This document shows positions 1-6,465 of a stretch of DNA of 17,021 nucleotides, one piece after another. This stretch comes from Candidatus Magasanikbacteria bacterium RIFOXYD12_FULL_33_17 (GTDB taxonomy: Bacteria; Patescibacteriota; Patescibacteriia; Magasanikbacterales; UBA922): positions 771 through 17,791 of the forward strand of contig MFRB01000037.1 of assembly GCA_001783255.1 (NCBI GenBank), in the 5' to 3' direction. The stretch's first letter is position 1. Every line of letters begins with the position of its first letter. The notes beneath the pieces are model-generated. The model was not told the origin of the DNA. It worked only from the letters and a program-made list of their open reading frames with translations, and searched no databases. Position numbers and translations under genes: made by a program.

Positions 1-43
1 TATTCTTTTTTAGTTTTTCAACTATCTGTTCTGTGTAACCCAT
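1..43 (-). CDS. atpA: ATP synthase F1 subunit alpha, first 14 codons (partial)
   Basis: The minus strand opens with ATG at 43-41 and reads MGYTEQIVEKLKKN before running off the window. A short amphipathic 'IVEKLKK' N-terminus right after the delta subunit gene fits the alpha subunit, which follows delta in the standard operon order (a, c, b, delta, alpha). The segment is too short to prove the family by itself; the call rests mainly on operon position. The rest of the gene lies outside the window. Confidence 0.7.
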   Translation of the reverse strand, partial: MGYTEQIVEKLKKN

Positions 44-64
44 AAATATTAATATTATTTTTAT

Positions 65-451
65 TTATATAAGTTTATGTTCTAATTTTTTTAATTGAGT
101 TTTGATACTACCATCTAACACAGTGTTACCTTCTTGTACGACGACTCCGCCAATCAAACTTTCATCAACAAAGGATTCTACTTCTACATTTTTTCCAAAA
201 GAAGTCACTATTTCCTTCATCTGAGCATCAGACAATTTTTTAGCTGATTTTATTTTCAAAAATCTTATACCTTCTTGTTCTTTTGAATACTTAACAAATG
301 CTTTCAGTATGGAATCTGTTTTTAACAAAATTCTTTCTTTTTTCAAAAATTGAAAAAATTCTGAAACTGCCTTGTCCAAGTCAGACTTATCAATATCTTT
401 TGTCAAAGAATAAAGTATTTTGGCGTATTGTATAGGTAACAATTTTTTCAT
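65..451 (-). CDS. atpH: ATP synthase F1 subunit delta (short form)
   Basis: Delta links the F1 head to the peripheral stalk of the F-type ATP synthase. The C-terminal signature is clear: residues about 97-128 contain DESLIGGVVVQEGNTVLDGS followed by a basic helix, matching the conserved 'ligGxvvrxGdxvlDgSv' segment of the family. The protein has 128 residues against about 175-180 in most bacteria. The missing part is mostly in the N-terminal helical bundle, although an N-terminal 'YAKILYSLTK' helix remains. The gene lies 3 nt downstream of atpF, so translation is probably coupled. Reduced delta subunits are plausible in small-genome bacteria. The identity is secure; whether the shortened bundle still binds alpha normally is unknown. 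Confidence 0.92.
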   Translation of the reverse strand: MKKLLPIQYAKILYSLTKDIDKSDLDKAVSEFFQFLKKERILLKTDSILKAFVKYSKEQEGIRFLKIKSAKKLSDAQMKEIVTSFGKNVEVESFVDESLIGGVVVQEGNTVLDGSIKTQLKKLEHKLI

Positions 452-454
452 ATA

Positions 455-961
455 TTATTTTACAGATTCCAACATTTTTTTGATAAATGATGCATCTTTT
501 TTCTCATCAATTTTTTCATCCAATATTTTTTCTACAGCACTGATTACTAGATGTACTGTTTCTTTGTGAATTTCTTCTTTCATTTCTTGTTTTTGTATTT
601 CAAGATTTTTCTTAGCTTGAGCTACCAATTCTTTGATATCTTCTTTAGTTTTGTCTTTCATCTTTTCATTTTCAATTTTTATCATTTCATTAGCTTGTTC
701 AATAATACCATTTGCTTCTTTTTTAGCTTCTATTATGATAGTATTAGCTTTTTTTCCAGCGTCTTCAATTTCAATTTTAGATTTTTCAAAATTTTCTAGA
801 CCTTTTTTGATACTTTCCTGTCTTTCTTCAATAATATTTAGTATTTTTTTAAAAAACAATTTTTTAAGCAACCAGAAAACTAATATAAAATTGATAAAAC
901 TAAATAAAGCCATTCTCCAATCAAAACCAACTTTGCCCAATGTTTCTAATAAATATTCCAT
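455..961 (-). CDS. atpF: ATP synthase F0 subunit b (peripheral stalk)
   Basis: Subunit b anchors the peripheral stalk in the membrane and contacts delta. The 168-residue protein has the expected form: a single membrane helix at about residues 16-35 (MALFSFINFILVFWLLKKLF region), then a long, highly charged, alanine-bearing coiled coil (about 40-150) rich in K, E and I. It sits between atpE and atpH in standard order. The ATG at 961 places the membrane helix at the usual distance from the N-terminus. An 86-nt spacer with a hairpin separates it from atpE. The plus-strand open frames over this gene are Phe/Ser-rich antisense shadows of the coiled coil. Confidence 0.93.
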   Translation of the reverse strand: MEYLLETLGKVGFDWRMALFSFINFILVFWLLKKLFFKKILNIIEERQESIKKGLENFEKSKIEIEDAGKKANTIIIEAKKEANGIIEQANEMIKIENEKMKDKTKEDIKELVAQAKKNLEIQKQEMKEEIHKETVHLVISAVEKILDEKIDEKKDASFIKKMLESVK

Positions 962-1012
962 ATATATAATTATTAATATTTTTGTGATTATTCATGAATC
1001 TCCAATCACTCA

Positions 1013-1036
1013 TGAATACGCACAAAAGCGTATTCA
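1013..1036 (-). other. Hairpin between atpE and atpF
   Basis: A perfect 9-bp stem (TGAATACGC at 1013-1021, GCGTATTCA at 1028-1036) closes a 6-nt loop. On the operon (minus) strand no T-run follows the stem, so it is unlikely to terminate transcription. A stem just 3' of the c-subunit gene could protect the upstream atpE message; this is inference. A T-run follows only on the plus strand, where no gene reads into it. Confidence 0.6.
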
Positions 1037-1047
1037 TTTTTTATTCC

Positions 1048-1263
1048 TTAAACAATAAAGAAACAAACGAAAGCATAGATAGCAGTTGATTCAGCCATAG
1101 CTACGCCGATAATCATTTTACTAAAGATACTTCCTTCCATTTTAGGATTGCGTCCAATAGCTTCTAGAGCTTTACCAATCAAATATCCTTCACCAATAGC
1201 AGAACCAAACATTGATGTGGTAGCTAAACCCTTTGCAATAAGACGTGCTACTTCTATGTCCAT
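1048..1263 (-). CDS. atpE: ATP synthase F0 subunit c, with a Na+-type ligand set
   Basis: Subunit c forms the rotating membrane ring. The 71-residue protein is two membrane helices joined by the polar loop GRNPKMEG (about 37-44). The ion-carrying Glu is E58 in helix 2, within AMAESTAIYA. S59, T60 and Y63 around it match the E-S-T-x-x-Y ligand set of Na+-binding c-rings (Ilyobacter and Propionigenium type). Helix 1 has GEGY where those proteins have GQGY, so the Gln ligand is Glu25 here. Na+ coupling is therefore possible but unproven. No Shine-Dalgarno sequence is visible upstream, and the ATG at 1263 gives a normal N-terminus. The gene lies between atpB and atpF. Confidence 0.95.
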   Translation of the reverse strand: MDIEVARLIAKGLATTSMFGSAIGEGYLIGKALEAIGRNPKMEGSIFSKMIIGVAMAESTAIYAFVCFFIV

Positions 1264-1299
1264 ATTTTTATAATTAAAAATAAATAAATTAATTAATTT

Positions 1300-2151
1300 T
1301 TAAACCTTATCAACTTCCAAAACTTTTGGAGTTACCTCTAACTTGTTATTTTCTCTTTCATCATCAGCGTCATCTGATCCATCAAACATACTACTATAAT
1401 AAGCAGCTGTAAGAGAACCAAATACCATTGCTTGAAGTACTCCTGTCAAAAGATTCATAGCAAGCCAAGGAGTCGGTGCCAAAACAGCTAAAGCACCAAA
1501 CAAAACAACTGTCAACATATCACCTGCATACATATTTCCAAACAAACGTAATGACAATGAAATTACTTTTGCAAATTCAGATATTATATCCAACAAACCA
1601 ATCAAAAAATCAATCATTGCAGTAGCTCCAGCCCCAACACCTTGTTTAAAACCCAGAAATATTTCTTTGAATTTAAAGTACTTACCTAAATGAGAAAGTA
1701 ATCCTAAATGTCTTATACTAACTATTTGAGTCAAAATTACCATAGCCAAAGCTACTGTGAATGTTGTATTAAAATCATTTGTAGGTGTTCTAAACAAAGG
1801 CAAACTATCAAAACTCATAGAACTAAAACCCGGTATTAATGTTATTAAATTTGAAATTCCAAAAAATAAAAACAAAGTACCAATCAAAGGTAAAATACTC
1901 ATGGCTCTTTTTTTGTTATTTGTAATAGTAGAAATCAATCCAACAAAACTTTCAACTAATATTTCTATAATAATTTGAAATTTACTAGGTACAGTCATTC
2001 TTTTTCTTTTTGAGACATAAAGAGACAACCAAAGCAAAAGTAAGGTCACCAAAGTAGCCGTAATCATAGCATTTGTAACCGGAAAATTACCTATACTAAA
2101 TATAGTTTCAGGTTGAATAGTAGGGCTTTCACTTTGTACTTGCAAAAACAT
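1300..2151 (-). CDS. atpB: ATP synthase F0 subunit a
   Basis: Subunit a forms the ion half-channels facing the c-ring. The 283-residue protein is strongly hydrophobic with five to six membrane segments. It carries the hallmark helix SLSLRLFGNMYAG, whose R202 is the essential stator arginine. The N-terminal PETIFSIGNFPVTNAMI stretch and the 'SILPLIGTLFLFFGISNL' segment (about 85-102) also match the family. The C-terminus carries an extra acidic, hydrophilic tail (about residues 257-283, rich in D and E) after the last membrane helix; its role is unknown. It sits 8 nt after the atpI-like gene and about 36 nt before atpE, as expected in one operon. Confidence 0.95.
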   Translation of the reverse strand: MFLQVQSESPTIQPETIFSIGNFPVTNAMITATLVTLLLLWLSLYVSKRKRMTVPSKFQIIIEILVESFVGLISTITNNKKRAMSILPLIGTLFLFFGISNLITLIPGFSSMSFDSLPLFRTPTNDFNTTFTVALAMVILTQIVSIRHLGLLSHLGKYFKFKEIFLGFKQGVGAGATAMIDFLIGLLDIISEFAKVISLSLRLFGNMYAGDMLTVVLFGALAVLAPTPWLAMNLLTGVLQAMVFGSLTAAYYSSMFDGSDDADDERENNKLEVTPKVLEVDKV

Positions 2152-2159
2152 AGAAATTT

Positions 2160-2459
2160 TTATAAATTATTATCTTGACTGTTTTTTTTTGACTTTTCTT
2201 CTAATTCTTCTTTCTCATCTAGAGCTTTCAATTTTTTTGTTATTTTGCCATATTCAAAAACTGTAATAAACCATGACAAAACAAAAGTAAGAAGCAAAGT
2301 AATGACAGTAGCTTTTGGTCTCATCGAAAAACGCTCATCCAAATATTTACCTACAAAGAAACCAATTCCAGCAGGAATACCAAAAATAAAGATAATTCTA
2401 ATCATGAGCATCCAAATCCTAAAATGTAAATTGTTTCTTTCTTTAGAGATATCTGTCAT
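2160..2459 (-). CDS. atpI: AtpI/AtpZ-like small membrane protein at the head of the atp operon
   Basis: This is a two-helix membrane protein like the AtpI/AtpZ proteins that precede atpB. In other bacteria they help assemble the c-ring or take part in Mg2+ handling. Visible features are membrane segments at about 20-38 (IIFIFGIPAGIGFFVGKYL) and 50-68 (VITLLLTFVLSWFITVF), then a charged, Lys/Glu-rich C-terminal tail. The frame is open to a TTG at 2486, but that codon lies at the predicted -10 box (2488-2493) and before the predicted transcription start (~2481). I therefore use ATG at 2459, giving 99 residues and a leader of about 20 nt. Family assignment rests on topology and position; AtpI and AtpZ cannot be separated by eye. 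Confidence 0.8.
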   Translation of the reverse strand: MTDISKERNNLHFRIWMLMIRIIFIFGIPAGIGFFVGKYLDERFSMRPKATVITLLLTFVLSWFITVFEYGKITKKLKALDEKEELEEKSKKNSQDNNL

Positions 2460-2487
2460 ATAGTTCTTTAAAAAATTAGACGCCAAT

Positions 2488-2516
2488 ATTATACATTATA
2501 TAGCTAATCTAGTCAA
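2488..2516 (-). promoter_or_regulatory. Sigma70-type promoter of the atp operon
   Basis: On the minus strand, TTGACT (2516-2511) and a perfect TATAAT (2493-2488) are separated by exactly 17 nt. Transcription would start near 2481, just ahead of the ATG at 2459. It is the best promoter in the window, and it decides the start of the first gene. Confidence 0.8.
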
Positions 2517-2576
2517 TTATCTTGGAAAAATATAGTGCATAAACTAGCACAAAAACTTCCTATAAAAATTGATTCG

Positions 2577-2638
2577 CAAGCAGTTTATCACAGACAAGTC
2601 CTCTGTCAATCTGTAAACCCTTGACAAATTGGAATTTG
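2577..2638. other. Hairpin-rich stretch in the tatD-atp gap
   Basis: The gap of about 300 nt between the tatD stop and the atp operon start holds no gene. It contains a three-part rod: CAAG (2577-2580)/CTTG (2620-2623), GTTTA (2583-2587)/TAAAC (2614-2618) and ACAGA (2590-2594)/TCTGT (2602-2606). A second palindrome follows, CAAATT/AATTTG (2625-2638), ahead of the terminator. It could be a small RNA or the 3' untranslated region of tatD. The strand is undecided. Confidence 0.35.
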
Positions 2639-2677
2639 TTGTTCTAACTTAAACAAGTATTATTATTCTTAAATAAC

Positions 2678-2710
2678 AAAGAATCTCAAAATTACCGAGA
2701 TTCTTTTTTA
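2678..2710. terminator. Strong, probably bidirectional intrinsic terminator
   Basis: A perfect 10-bp stem, AAAGAATCTC (2678-2687) and GAGATTCTTT (2697-2706), has a 9-nt loop. The T-run is stronger on the plus strand; on the minus strand the stem is followed by the T-rich GTTATTT. Both flanking genes are on the minus strand, so the obvious role is to end the tatD transcript. The better plus-strand T-run leaves room for a plus-strand transcript. Confidence 0.75.
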
Positions 2711-2721
2711 TTTATAAAATT

Positions 2722-2760
2722 ATTAATTACTAATTATTAGTTATTAATTATTAGTTATTA
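2722..2760. repeat. AT-only tandem repeat at the 3' end of tatD
   Basis: Overlapping copies of a TAATTATTAGTTATTAA-like unit run up to and include the TAA stop codon of tatD. The stretch contains almost no G or C. It looks like slippage-prone filler or a degenerate intergenic repeat. No further function is visible. Confidence 0.55.
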
Positions 2761-3606
2761 ATCAACTCTCATCTTATCAAACAACTTCAAACTATTTTCC
2801 CAAACAATGTTCTGAACTTCCTTAACACTCAAATCTTTTATAATAGCTACTTGTTTGAGGACTTCTTCTACCATCCACGGCTCACAACGCTTGCCACGAT
2901 ACTTTTGTGGAGCAAGATACGGAGCATCTGTTTCTATCAAAAATCTATCCAAAGGAACATTTTTTACCACTTCCCACAAATCTTTTTGAATTTTTGGTTC
3001 TGTCTTTTTGCTAGGAAAAGTGATAATACCAGTGAAGCCTAGATGCAAACCAAATTCTAAATATTTTTGGGCAACTTCCCAATCTCCACTAAAACAATGT
3101 ACTACTCCACGTATTGGCTTTGCCAAAGTTTCTAATACTTCAATCAGCTCTTTGTGAGCATCACGAACATGAATAACTAATGGTAAATTATATTTTTGCG
3201 CAAAATGATATTGCGCCAAAAATATTTCTTTTTGTTTTTTCAAAACTTCTTCAACTGTTTTGTCTTTTGGGACATGGTACAATTCAAAACCACATTCCCC
3301 TACTGCAATTACTTTGTCTGACTTAGCAAGTTCAGCAAAATATTCTTCATCAAAACTTTCTTCACGAGAAACAAAAGATGATTCTTCTTCATCGACATAA
3401 GTTGGAAATAAATGTATAGGATGAATACCAATGGAAGCAAAAATATGAGAATTACTTTCAGCCAATTCAACTGCTTTTTTACTAGTCTCTTTTTGAGTGC
3501 CAATAGCATGAAGCCAAATATTTTTTTCAGCACAAACTTTTAGGACATTATCACGTTCTGCATCGAAACCTTTGAATTGTATGTGACAGTGGGAGTCAAA
3601 CAACAT
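2758..3606 (-). CDS. tatD: TatD-family metal-dependent hydrolase (deoxyribonuclease-like)
   Basis: TatD proteins are TIM-barrel metallohydrolases with 3'-5' exonuclease activity implicated in DNA repair. The 282-residue protein shows the full metal site: DSHCH at residues 4-8 (H6, H8), E104 in AVGECGFELYH, H146 in LVIHVRDAH, H170 in GVVHCFSG and D227 in LIETDAPYLAP. The C-terminal YRGKRCEP segment is also typical. Length is near the usual ~260, with a small acidic insertion at about 70-90 (VDEEESSFVSREESFDEEYF), so the enzyme should be active. It lies downstream of cvpA across a palindromic repeat and ends before an intrinsic terminator, so it is probably the last gene of its transcript. The ATG at 3606 is required to include the first metal ligands. 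Confidence 0.93.
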   Translation of the reverse strand: MLFDSHCHIQFKGFDAERDNVLKVCAEKNIWLHAIGTQKETSKKAVELAESNSHIFASIGIHPIHLFPTYVDEEESSFVSREESFDEEYFAELAKSDKVIAVGECGFELYHVPKDKTVEEVLKKQKEIFLAQYHFAQKYNLPLVIHVRDAHKELIEVLETLAKPIRGVVHCFSGDWEVAQKYLEFGLHLGFTGIITFPSKKTEPKIQKDLWEVVKNVPLDRFLIETDAPYLAPQKYRGKRCEPWMVEEVLKQVAIIKDLSVKEVQNIVWENSLKLFDKMRVD

Positions 3607-3607
3607 A

Positions 3608-3701
3608 CTATTAACTGGATACGAAATACGAAAATTTACGAAAGTACGAACTACGGAACTTTCGTATGTTCGTACTTTTCGTATTTCGTATCCCTATTAA
3701 C
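3608..3701. mobile_element. MITE-like palindrome with 8-bp flanking direct repeats
   Basis: The gap between cvpA and tatD is one inverted repeat. The right arm 3668-3693 (26 nt) matches the reverse complement of the left arm 3617-3651 exactly, except for 9 extra nt in the left arm. The arms are built from TACGAA units. The element is bracketed by identical CTATTAAC copies at 3608-3615 and 3694-3701, like a target-site duplication. The right copy contains the TAA stop codon of cvpA (3699-3697). No protein is encoded, so it would have to be moved in trans. Confidence 0.65.
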
Positions 3702-4233
3702 GAATTAAATTCTCAGCGTAATCTACAGTAGAATGAAGCAATTGCAAAGCTTTTGGTAAAAGTGGCAAGAATATAGAAGCAATATCACTCAAAATTGGAG
3801 CGATTATTGAATTTGCCAAACTTGTCATTATTTTTTCAGAAAGCGGAATTCTTTCAATAAAATATACAAACAAGCCAAGACTTAGAATACCTTCAATAAT
3901 ACCCAAACCTAAACCAAACAAACGATTGAAAGTTTTGACAAAAGGAATGATAGAAACTATCTTAAAAATTCTATCAATAAACCAAAACAAAACACCAACC
4001 AAACTAGTAATAATAAAAAAAGCCAAAACAAACATCAAAACTTTACTAGTATTTGCCCCCCAACCGGTTACAGAGATAAGCCAATTAGCCAAATCCTGAT
4101 AATATCTACCGGCCAAATAAACACCCAAAAAGGTACCAATGAGTGATCCAAACGCACGGACAAATCCAGACCAAAAACCATAAATACCAAAACTACCTAT
4201 AATTATAAGAAAAATGATGTCAGTGACATTCAT
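3697..4233 (-). CDS. cvpA: CvpA-family membrane protein
   Basis: The 178-residue protein has the typical CvpA start (MNVTDIIFLIIIGSFGIYGFWSGFVRAF region) with a Gly-rich first helix, 'GFWSGFVRA', and four predicted membrane segments (about 5-25, 30-47, 62-85 and 100-125). The second half has a 'NRLFGLGLGIIEGIL' segment that fits the family. CvpA proteins are linked to colicin V production and to envelope maintenance; the molecular role is unclear. The length is close to E. coli CvpA (~160). The stop codon lies in one copy of the direct repeat flanking the palindrome before tatD. An intrinsic terminator for an upstream RNA lies just before this gene, so it needs its own promoter or readthrough; I could not identify one. 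Confidence 0.8.
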   Translation of the reverse strand: MNVTDIIFLIIIGSFGIYGFWSGFVRAFGSLIGTFLGVYLAGRYYQDLANWLISVTGWGANTSKVLMFVLAFFIITSLVGVLFWFIDRIFKIVSIIPFVKTFNRLFGLGLGIIEGILSLGLFVYFIERIPLSEKIMTSLANSIIAPILSDIASIFLPLLPKALQLLHSTVDYAENLIR

Positions 4234-4287
4234 ACATATATAATAAAAATTATGCTTCTATTTTACTATAAAAAAAATAAAAAGTAA

Positions 4288-4309
4288 ATAAAAAAGCCCA
4301 ATATTGGGC
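4288..4309 (-). terminator. Intrinsic terminator of the 4317-4485 RNA
   Basis: A 14-nt palindrome GCCCAATATTGGGC (4296-4309; 5-bp stem, ATAT loop) is followed on the minus strand by six T and a T-rich tract. It directly follows the closing helix of the structured RNA, which fixes both its strand and its 3' end. Confidence 0.85.
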
Positions 4310-4485
4310 AATTATTTTTGTGGTTTGTGAGGAGAACGGTGGGACTCACGTTTGTCTGTCGACTACGGGTATTGACGCGAAGGAGGCGCGTCAGCACCGC
4401 ACGTAGAGCAAACTACCAGTTCGTCTAGAGAGTAAGCTCCCCAGACTATGGCCGCGAGCACTCCACCGTTCCCCTCAACCACAAA
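4294..4485 (-). ncRNA. GC-rich structured RNA of about 190 nt, family not recognised
   Basis: Ends pair in a long helix: 4477-4485 with 4317-4325 (9 bp) and 4463-4476 with 4329-4342 (14 bp), separated by a 3-nt bulge. A second helix pairs 4454-4458 with 4345-4349. Two branches follow: hairpin A (4443-4446/4423-4426, with an inner 4437-4440/4427-4430 stem) and hairpin B (4409-4413/4350-4354, 4402-4406/4363-4367, 4396-4398/4368-4370, and a 7-bp tip 4387-4393/4373-4379). Positions 4333/4472 and 4348/4455 are U-G wobbles on the minus strand but A-C clashes on the plus strand, so the RNA is minus-strand. A T-run terminator follows. A perfect TTGACA at 4511-4506 could be a -35 box, but the matching -10 (TAGTTT) is weak. 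Bacterial SRP, RNase P and tmRNA motifs are absent. The rod shape and size recall 6S RNA, but I cannot support that call. Confidence 0.7.
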
Positions 4486-4536
4486 CTACGATATTTTAGT
4501 TAATTTGTCAATAGTTAGTTATAAAAGCAGTTCAAT

Positions 4537-6030
4537 CTATTTCTCTAGTCTTACAAACAAAATATCTGCTTTTTTGATTTCTTTTCCTTCTTGTAATAAA
4601 CCCCATTTTTTTTCCTCAGCAAAATTGTCTGAAACTTCCAAATTCAACTGAGACAAAATCTTTTCAGCAGTTCCTGGAATAATTGGTACCAATGATAAAG
4701 CCAAATGTCGTAGACCTTCTACCAACTGATACAACAAAACAGAGATATCTTCACCAGTCTTCACTTTTTCCCAAGGTTTTTCTTCAGAAATTTTCAAATC
4801 TATTTTTGAAACCAAGGAATTGATATTTTTTACAACTTCCTCAAAATCAAATTTAGCAAAAGCACTTTCATAATCTAACCAAAATTTTTCTGTTTCAAAA
4901 ATATCTACTGCAACAGCTGGTACTTTATTTTCTTGATATTTTTCAATCATAGTCAAAATACGAGAAGTAAGATTGCCAATACCGTTTACCAAGTGGGCTG
5001 TATAAAAATTTTCAAAACGTTCTTCTGACCAATCACCATCACCATAAGCAGACAAACCACCAAGTAAGAAATAACGTACAGCATCTACTCCATATTTTTC
5101 AACAACTTCAAAAGGCGCAATAACATTACCGATACTCTTACTCATCTTTTGTCCTTCAGACATTATATGTCCACCAATAAAAACTTGTTTAGAATTTGGC
5201 AAATTGGCTGACATAAGCATCGCTTGCCACATAGCTGATTGCTGACGCAAATTATCCTTACCGGCTAACTGAACTCCTGGCCAAAAATCATTGAAATTCT
5301 TTTTATCCTCTGGCCAACCAAGAGTCGAAATATAATTGACAAGTGCATCAAACCAAACATACATCACTTGCGTTTCATCTCCTGGTACTTCTACACCCCA
5401 AGGCATTTTTTCTTTTAGTCTAGAAATAGAAAAATCTTGCAAACCACGCTCTACAAAAGCTTTTATTTCATTTTGTCTATGTTCTGGAATAACAAAATCT
5501 TTTTGTTCGTACAACTTCAACAATTTTTCTTGATATGCAGAAAATTTGAAAAAATAATTTTCTTCATCAATAAGTTCAATTTCATAAGTTGGATGAATTG
5601 GACATTTATCATCAACAAGTTCTGAATCTGTTTTTTCAAGTTCACAACCAACACAATATTTAACCTTGTAAGTTTTTTTATAAATATCTCCATTTGCATC
5701 ACAACGTTTCCAAAACTCTTGAGCAGCTTTTTTGTGATGTTCGTCTGTGGTGCGAATAAAATTTGTAAAACTCAAATTTAGCAATTCTTTTAGATCTTTA
5801 AATTTTTTAGCGTAGCCATCAACATATTCTTGAGTTGAAATTCCTTGTTCTAGAGCTTTTCTATGAATTTTTAGACCGTGTTCATCTGTGCCAGTATTGA
5901 AAATCACTTCTTCACCTCTTAGACTCGCTAACCTAGCCAAAGCATCAGCTCTCACAATTTCCAAGGCAAAACCAATATGAGGCTCTGAATTTACATATGG
6001 TAAAGTTGTTGTAACGTAATATTTATTCAT
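4537..6030 (-). CDS. metG: Methionyl-tRNA synthetase
   Basis: MetRS charges tRNA(Met) with methionine. The 497-residue protein has the class I motifs: PHIGF (residues 17-21, the HIGH box) after TTLPYVNSE, and KMSKS (295-299) in GQKMSKSIGN. A zinc knuckle is formed by C126-x2-C129 and C143-x2-H146, a CxxC/CxxH variant. The motif around the methionine pocket reads AGKDNLRQQSAMWQAML, where many enzymes have IGKDILRFHAVYWPAML. The C-terminal anticodon-binding helices are present; the extra EMAP/Trbp111-like tRNA-binding domain is not. The frame is open to 6093, but the extra 21 residues are a translation of the adjacent CGCGGAT repeat, so the start is ATG at 6030. fmt, which formylates its product, lies in the same window. 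Confidence 0.96.
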   Translation of the reverse strand: MNKYYVTTTLPYVNSEPHIGFALEIVRADALARLASLRGEEVIFNTGTDEHGLKIHRKALEQGISTQEYVDGYAKKFKDLKELLNLSFTNFIRTTDEHHKKAAQEFWKRCDANGDIYKKTYKVKYCVGCELEKTDSELVDDKCPIHPTYEIELIDEENYFFKFSAYQEKLLKLYEQKDFVIPEHRQNEIKAFVERGLQDFSISRLKEKMPWGVEVPGDETQVMYVWFDALVNYISTLGWPEDKKNFNDFWPGVQLAGKDNLRQQSAMWQAMLMSANLPNSKQVFIGGHIMSEGQKMSKSIGNVIAPFEVVEKYGVDAVRYFLLGGLSAYGDGDWSEERFENFYTAHLVNGIGNLTSRILTMIEKYQENKVPAVAVDIFETEKFWLDYESAFAKFDFEEVVKNINSLVSKIDLKISEEKPWEKVKTGEDISVLLYQLVEGLRHLALSLVPIIPGTAEKILSQLNLEVSDNFAEEKKWGLLQEGKEIKKADILFVRLEK

Positions 6031-6073
6031 AAACGCGGATTTATTCGGATTTATACGCAGATTTACGCGGATA
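6031..6073. repeat. CGCGGATTTA-type repeat, left flank of the GxxExxY gene
   Basis: Degenerate copies of a 10-12 nt unit (ACGCGGATTT, ATTCGGATTT, ACGCAGATTT, ACGCGGAT) fill the space between the metG start codon and the GxxExxY stop. The same motif occurs inverted at 6466-6507, on the other side of that gene. Confidence 0.7.
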
Positions 6074-6460
6074 TTATATCCTCGCTTCATCATATATTCT
6101 CCGTTTGATTTCTAATTTTTCTGGACCAAAATTTATTAATAGCCCTAATTTATAATTTGTTGCTTTTAGATAATGCCAAAATGTTTTTTCATCACCTTTG
6201 GTAACAAATTCTTTTGATTTTAATTCGATTAATATTTTATTATCAATAATTATATCTGGAATATAAATTCCTACTTTTTGATTTTTGTAATATATTGGAA
6301 ATCTTTTTTGACTTTCTACTTTAAAACCCAATTCTTCAAGTTCAATCTTTAAAGCATTTTCCACAACACTCTCTTTGAAGGCTCCACCAAATTCTTTCCA
6401 AATTTTGAAACAAGCGCCTCTTATTTTATAAGTTTCTTGTTCATAAATAAGCCCCTCCAT
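6074..6460 (-). CDS. GxxExxY family protein (PD-(D/E)XK nuclease fold)
   Basis: The 128-residue protein matches the GxxExxY family (TIGR04256/PF13366-type): FGGAFKESVVENALKIEL at about 24-41 corresponds to the family's 'G-x-x-E-S-V-Y-x-x-A-L' helix. Here the Gly is shifted or changed to Ala27 and the Tyr is Val33. The nuclease-fold core is complete: P68-D69 in YIPDIIID and E79-x-K81 in LIELKSKE. The C-terminal KATNYKLGLLINFG strand-helix is typical. The family's biological role is not known; the fold suggests nucleic acid binding or cutting. The gene is wedged between two housekeeping genes and flanked by inverted CGCGGAT-type repeats, which suggests it arrived as a cassette. The 5' gap to rsmI is only 22 nt. 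Confidence 0.85.
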   Translation of the reverse strand: MEGLIYEQETYKIRGACFKIWKEFGGAFKESVVENALKIELEELGFKVESQKRFPIYYKNQKVGIYIPDIIIDNKILIELKSKEFVTKGDEKTFWHYLKATNYKLGLLINFGPEKLEIKRRIYDEARI

Positions 6461-6465
6461 ATTTT

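Noticed and set aside
551..1058. Plus-strand open frames rich in Phe, Ser and Ile over atpF
   Set aside because: They are antisense to the Lys/Glu-rich coiled coil of subunit b; the composition is explained by the reverse complement of AAA/GAA codons.
4408..4428. Possible tmRNA tag (GCA AAC TAC CAG TTC GTC TAG) on the plus strand of the metG-cvpA RNA
   Set aside because: There is no tRNA-like end or T-arm, the tag lacks the usual Ala-Ala ending, and the wobble pairs and terminator place the RNA on the minus strand.
4448..4651. Plus-strand open frame starting in the structured RNA and running antisense into metG
   Set aside because: It has low-complexity Ser-rich sequence, no ribosome site, and overlaps both a folded RNA and a secure gene.
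6031..6093. N-terminal 21-residue extension of metG
   Set aside because: It is a translation of the CGCGGAT repeat and overlaps the GxxExxY gene end; the conserved protein starts at ATG 6030.
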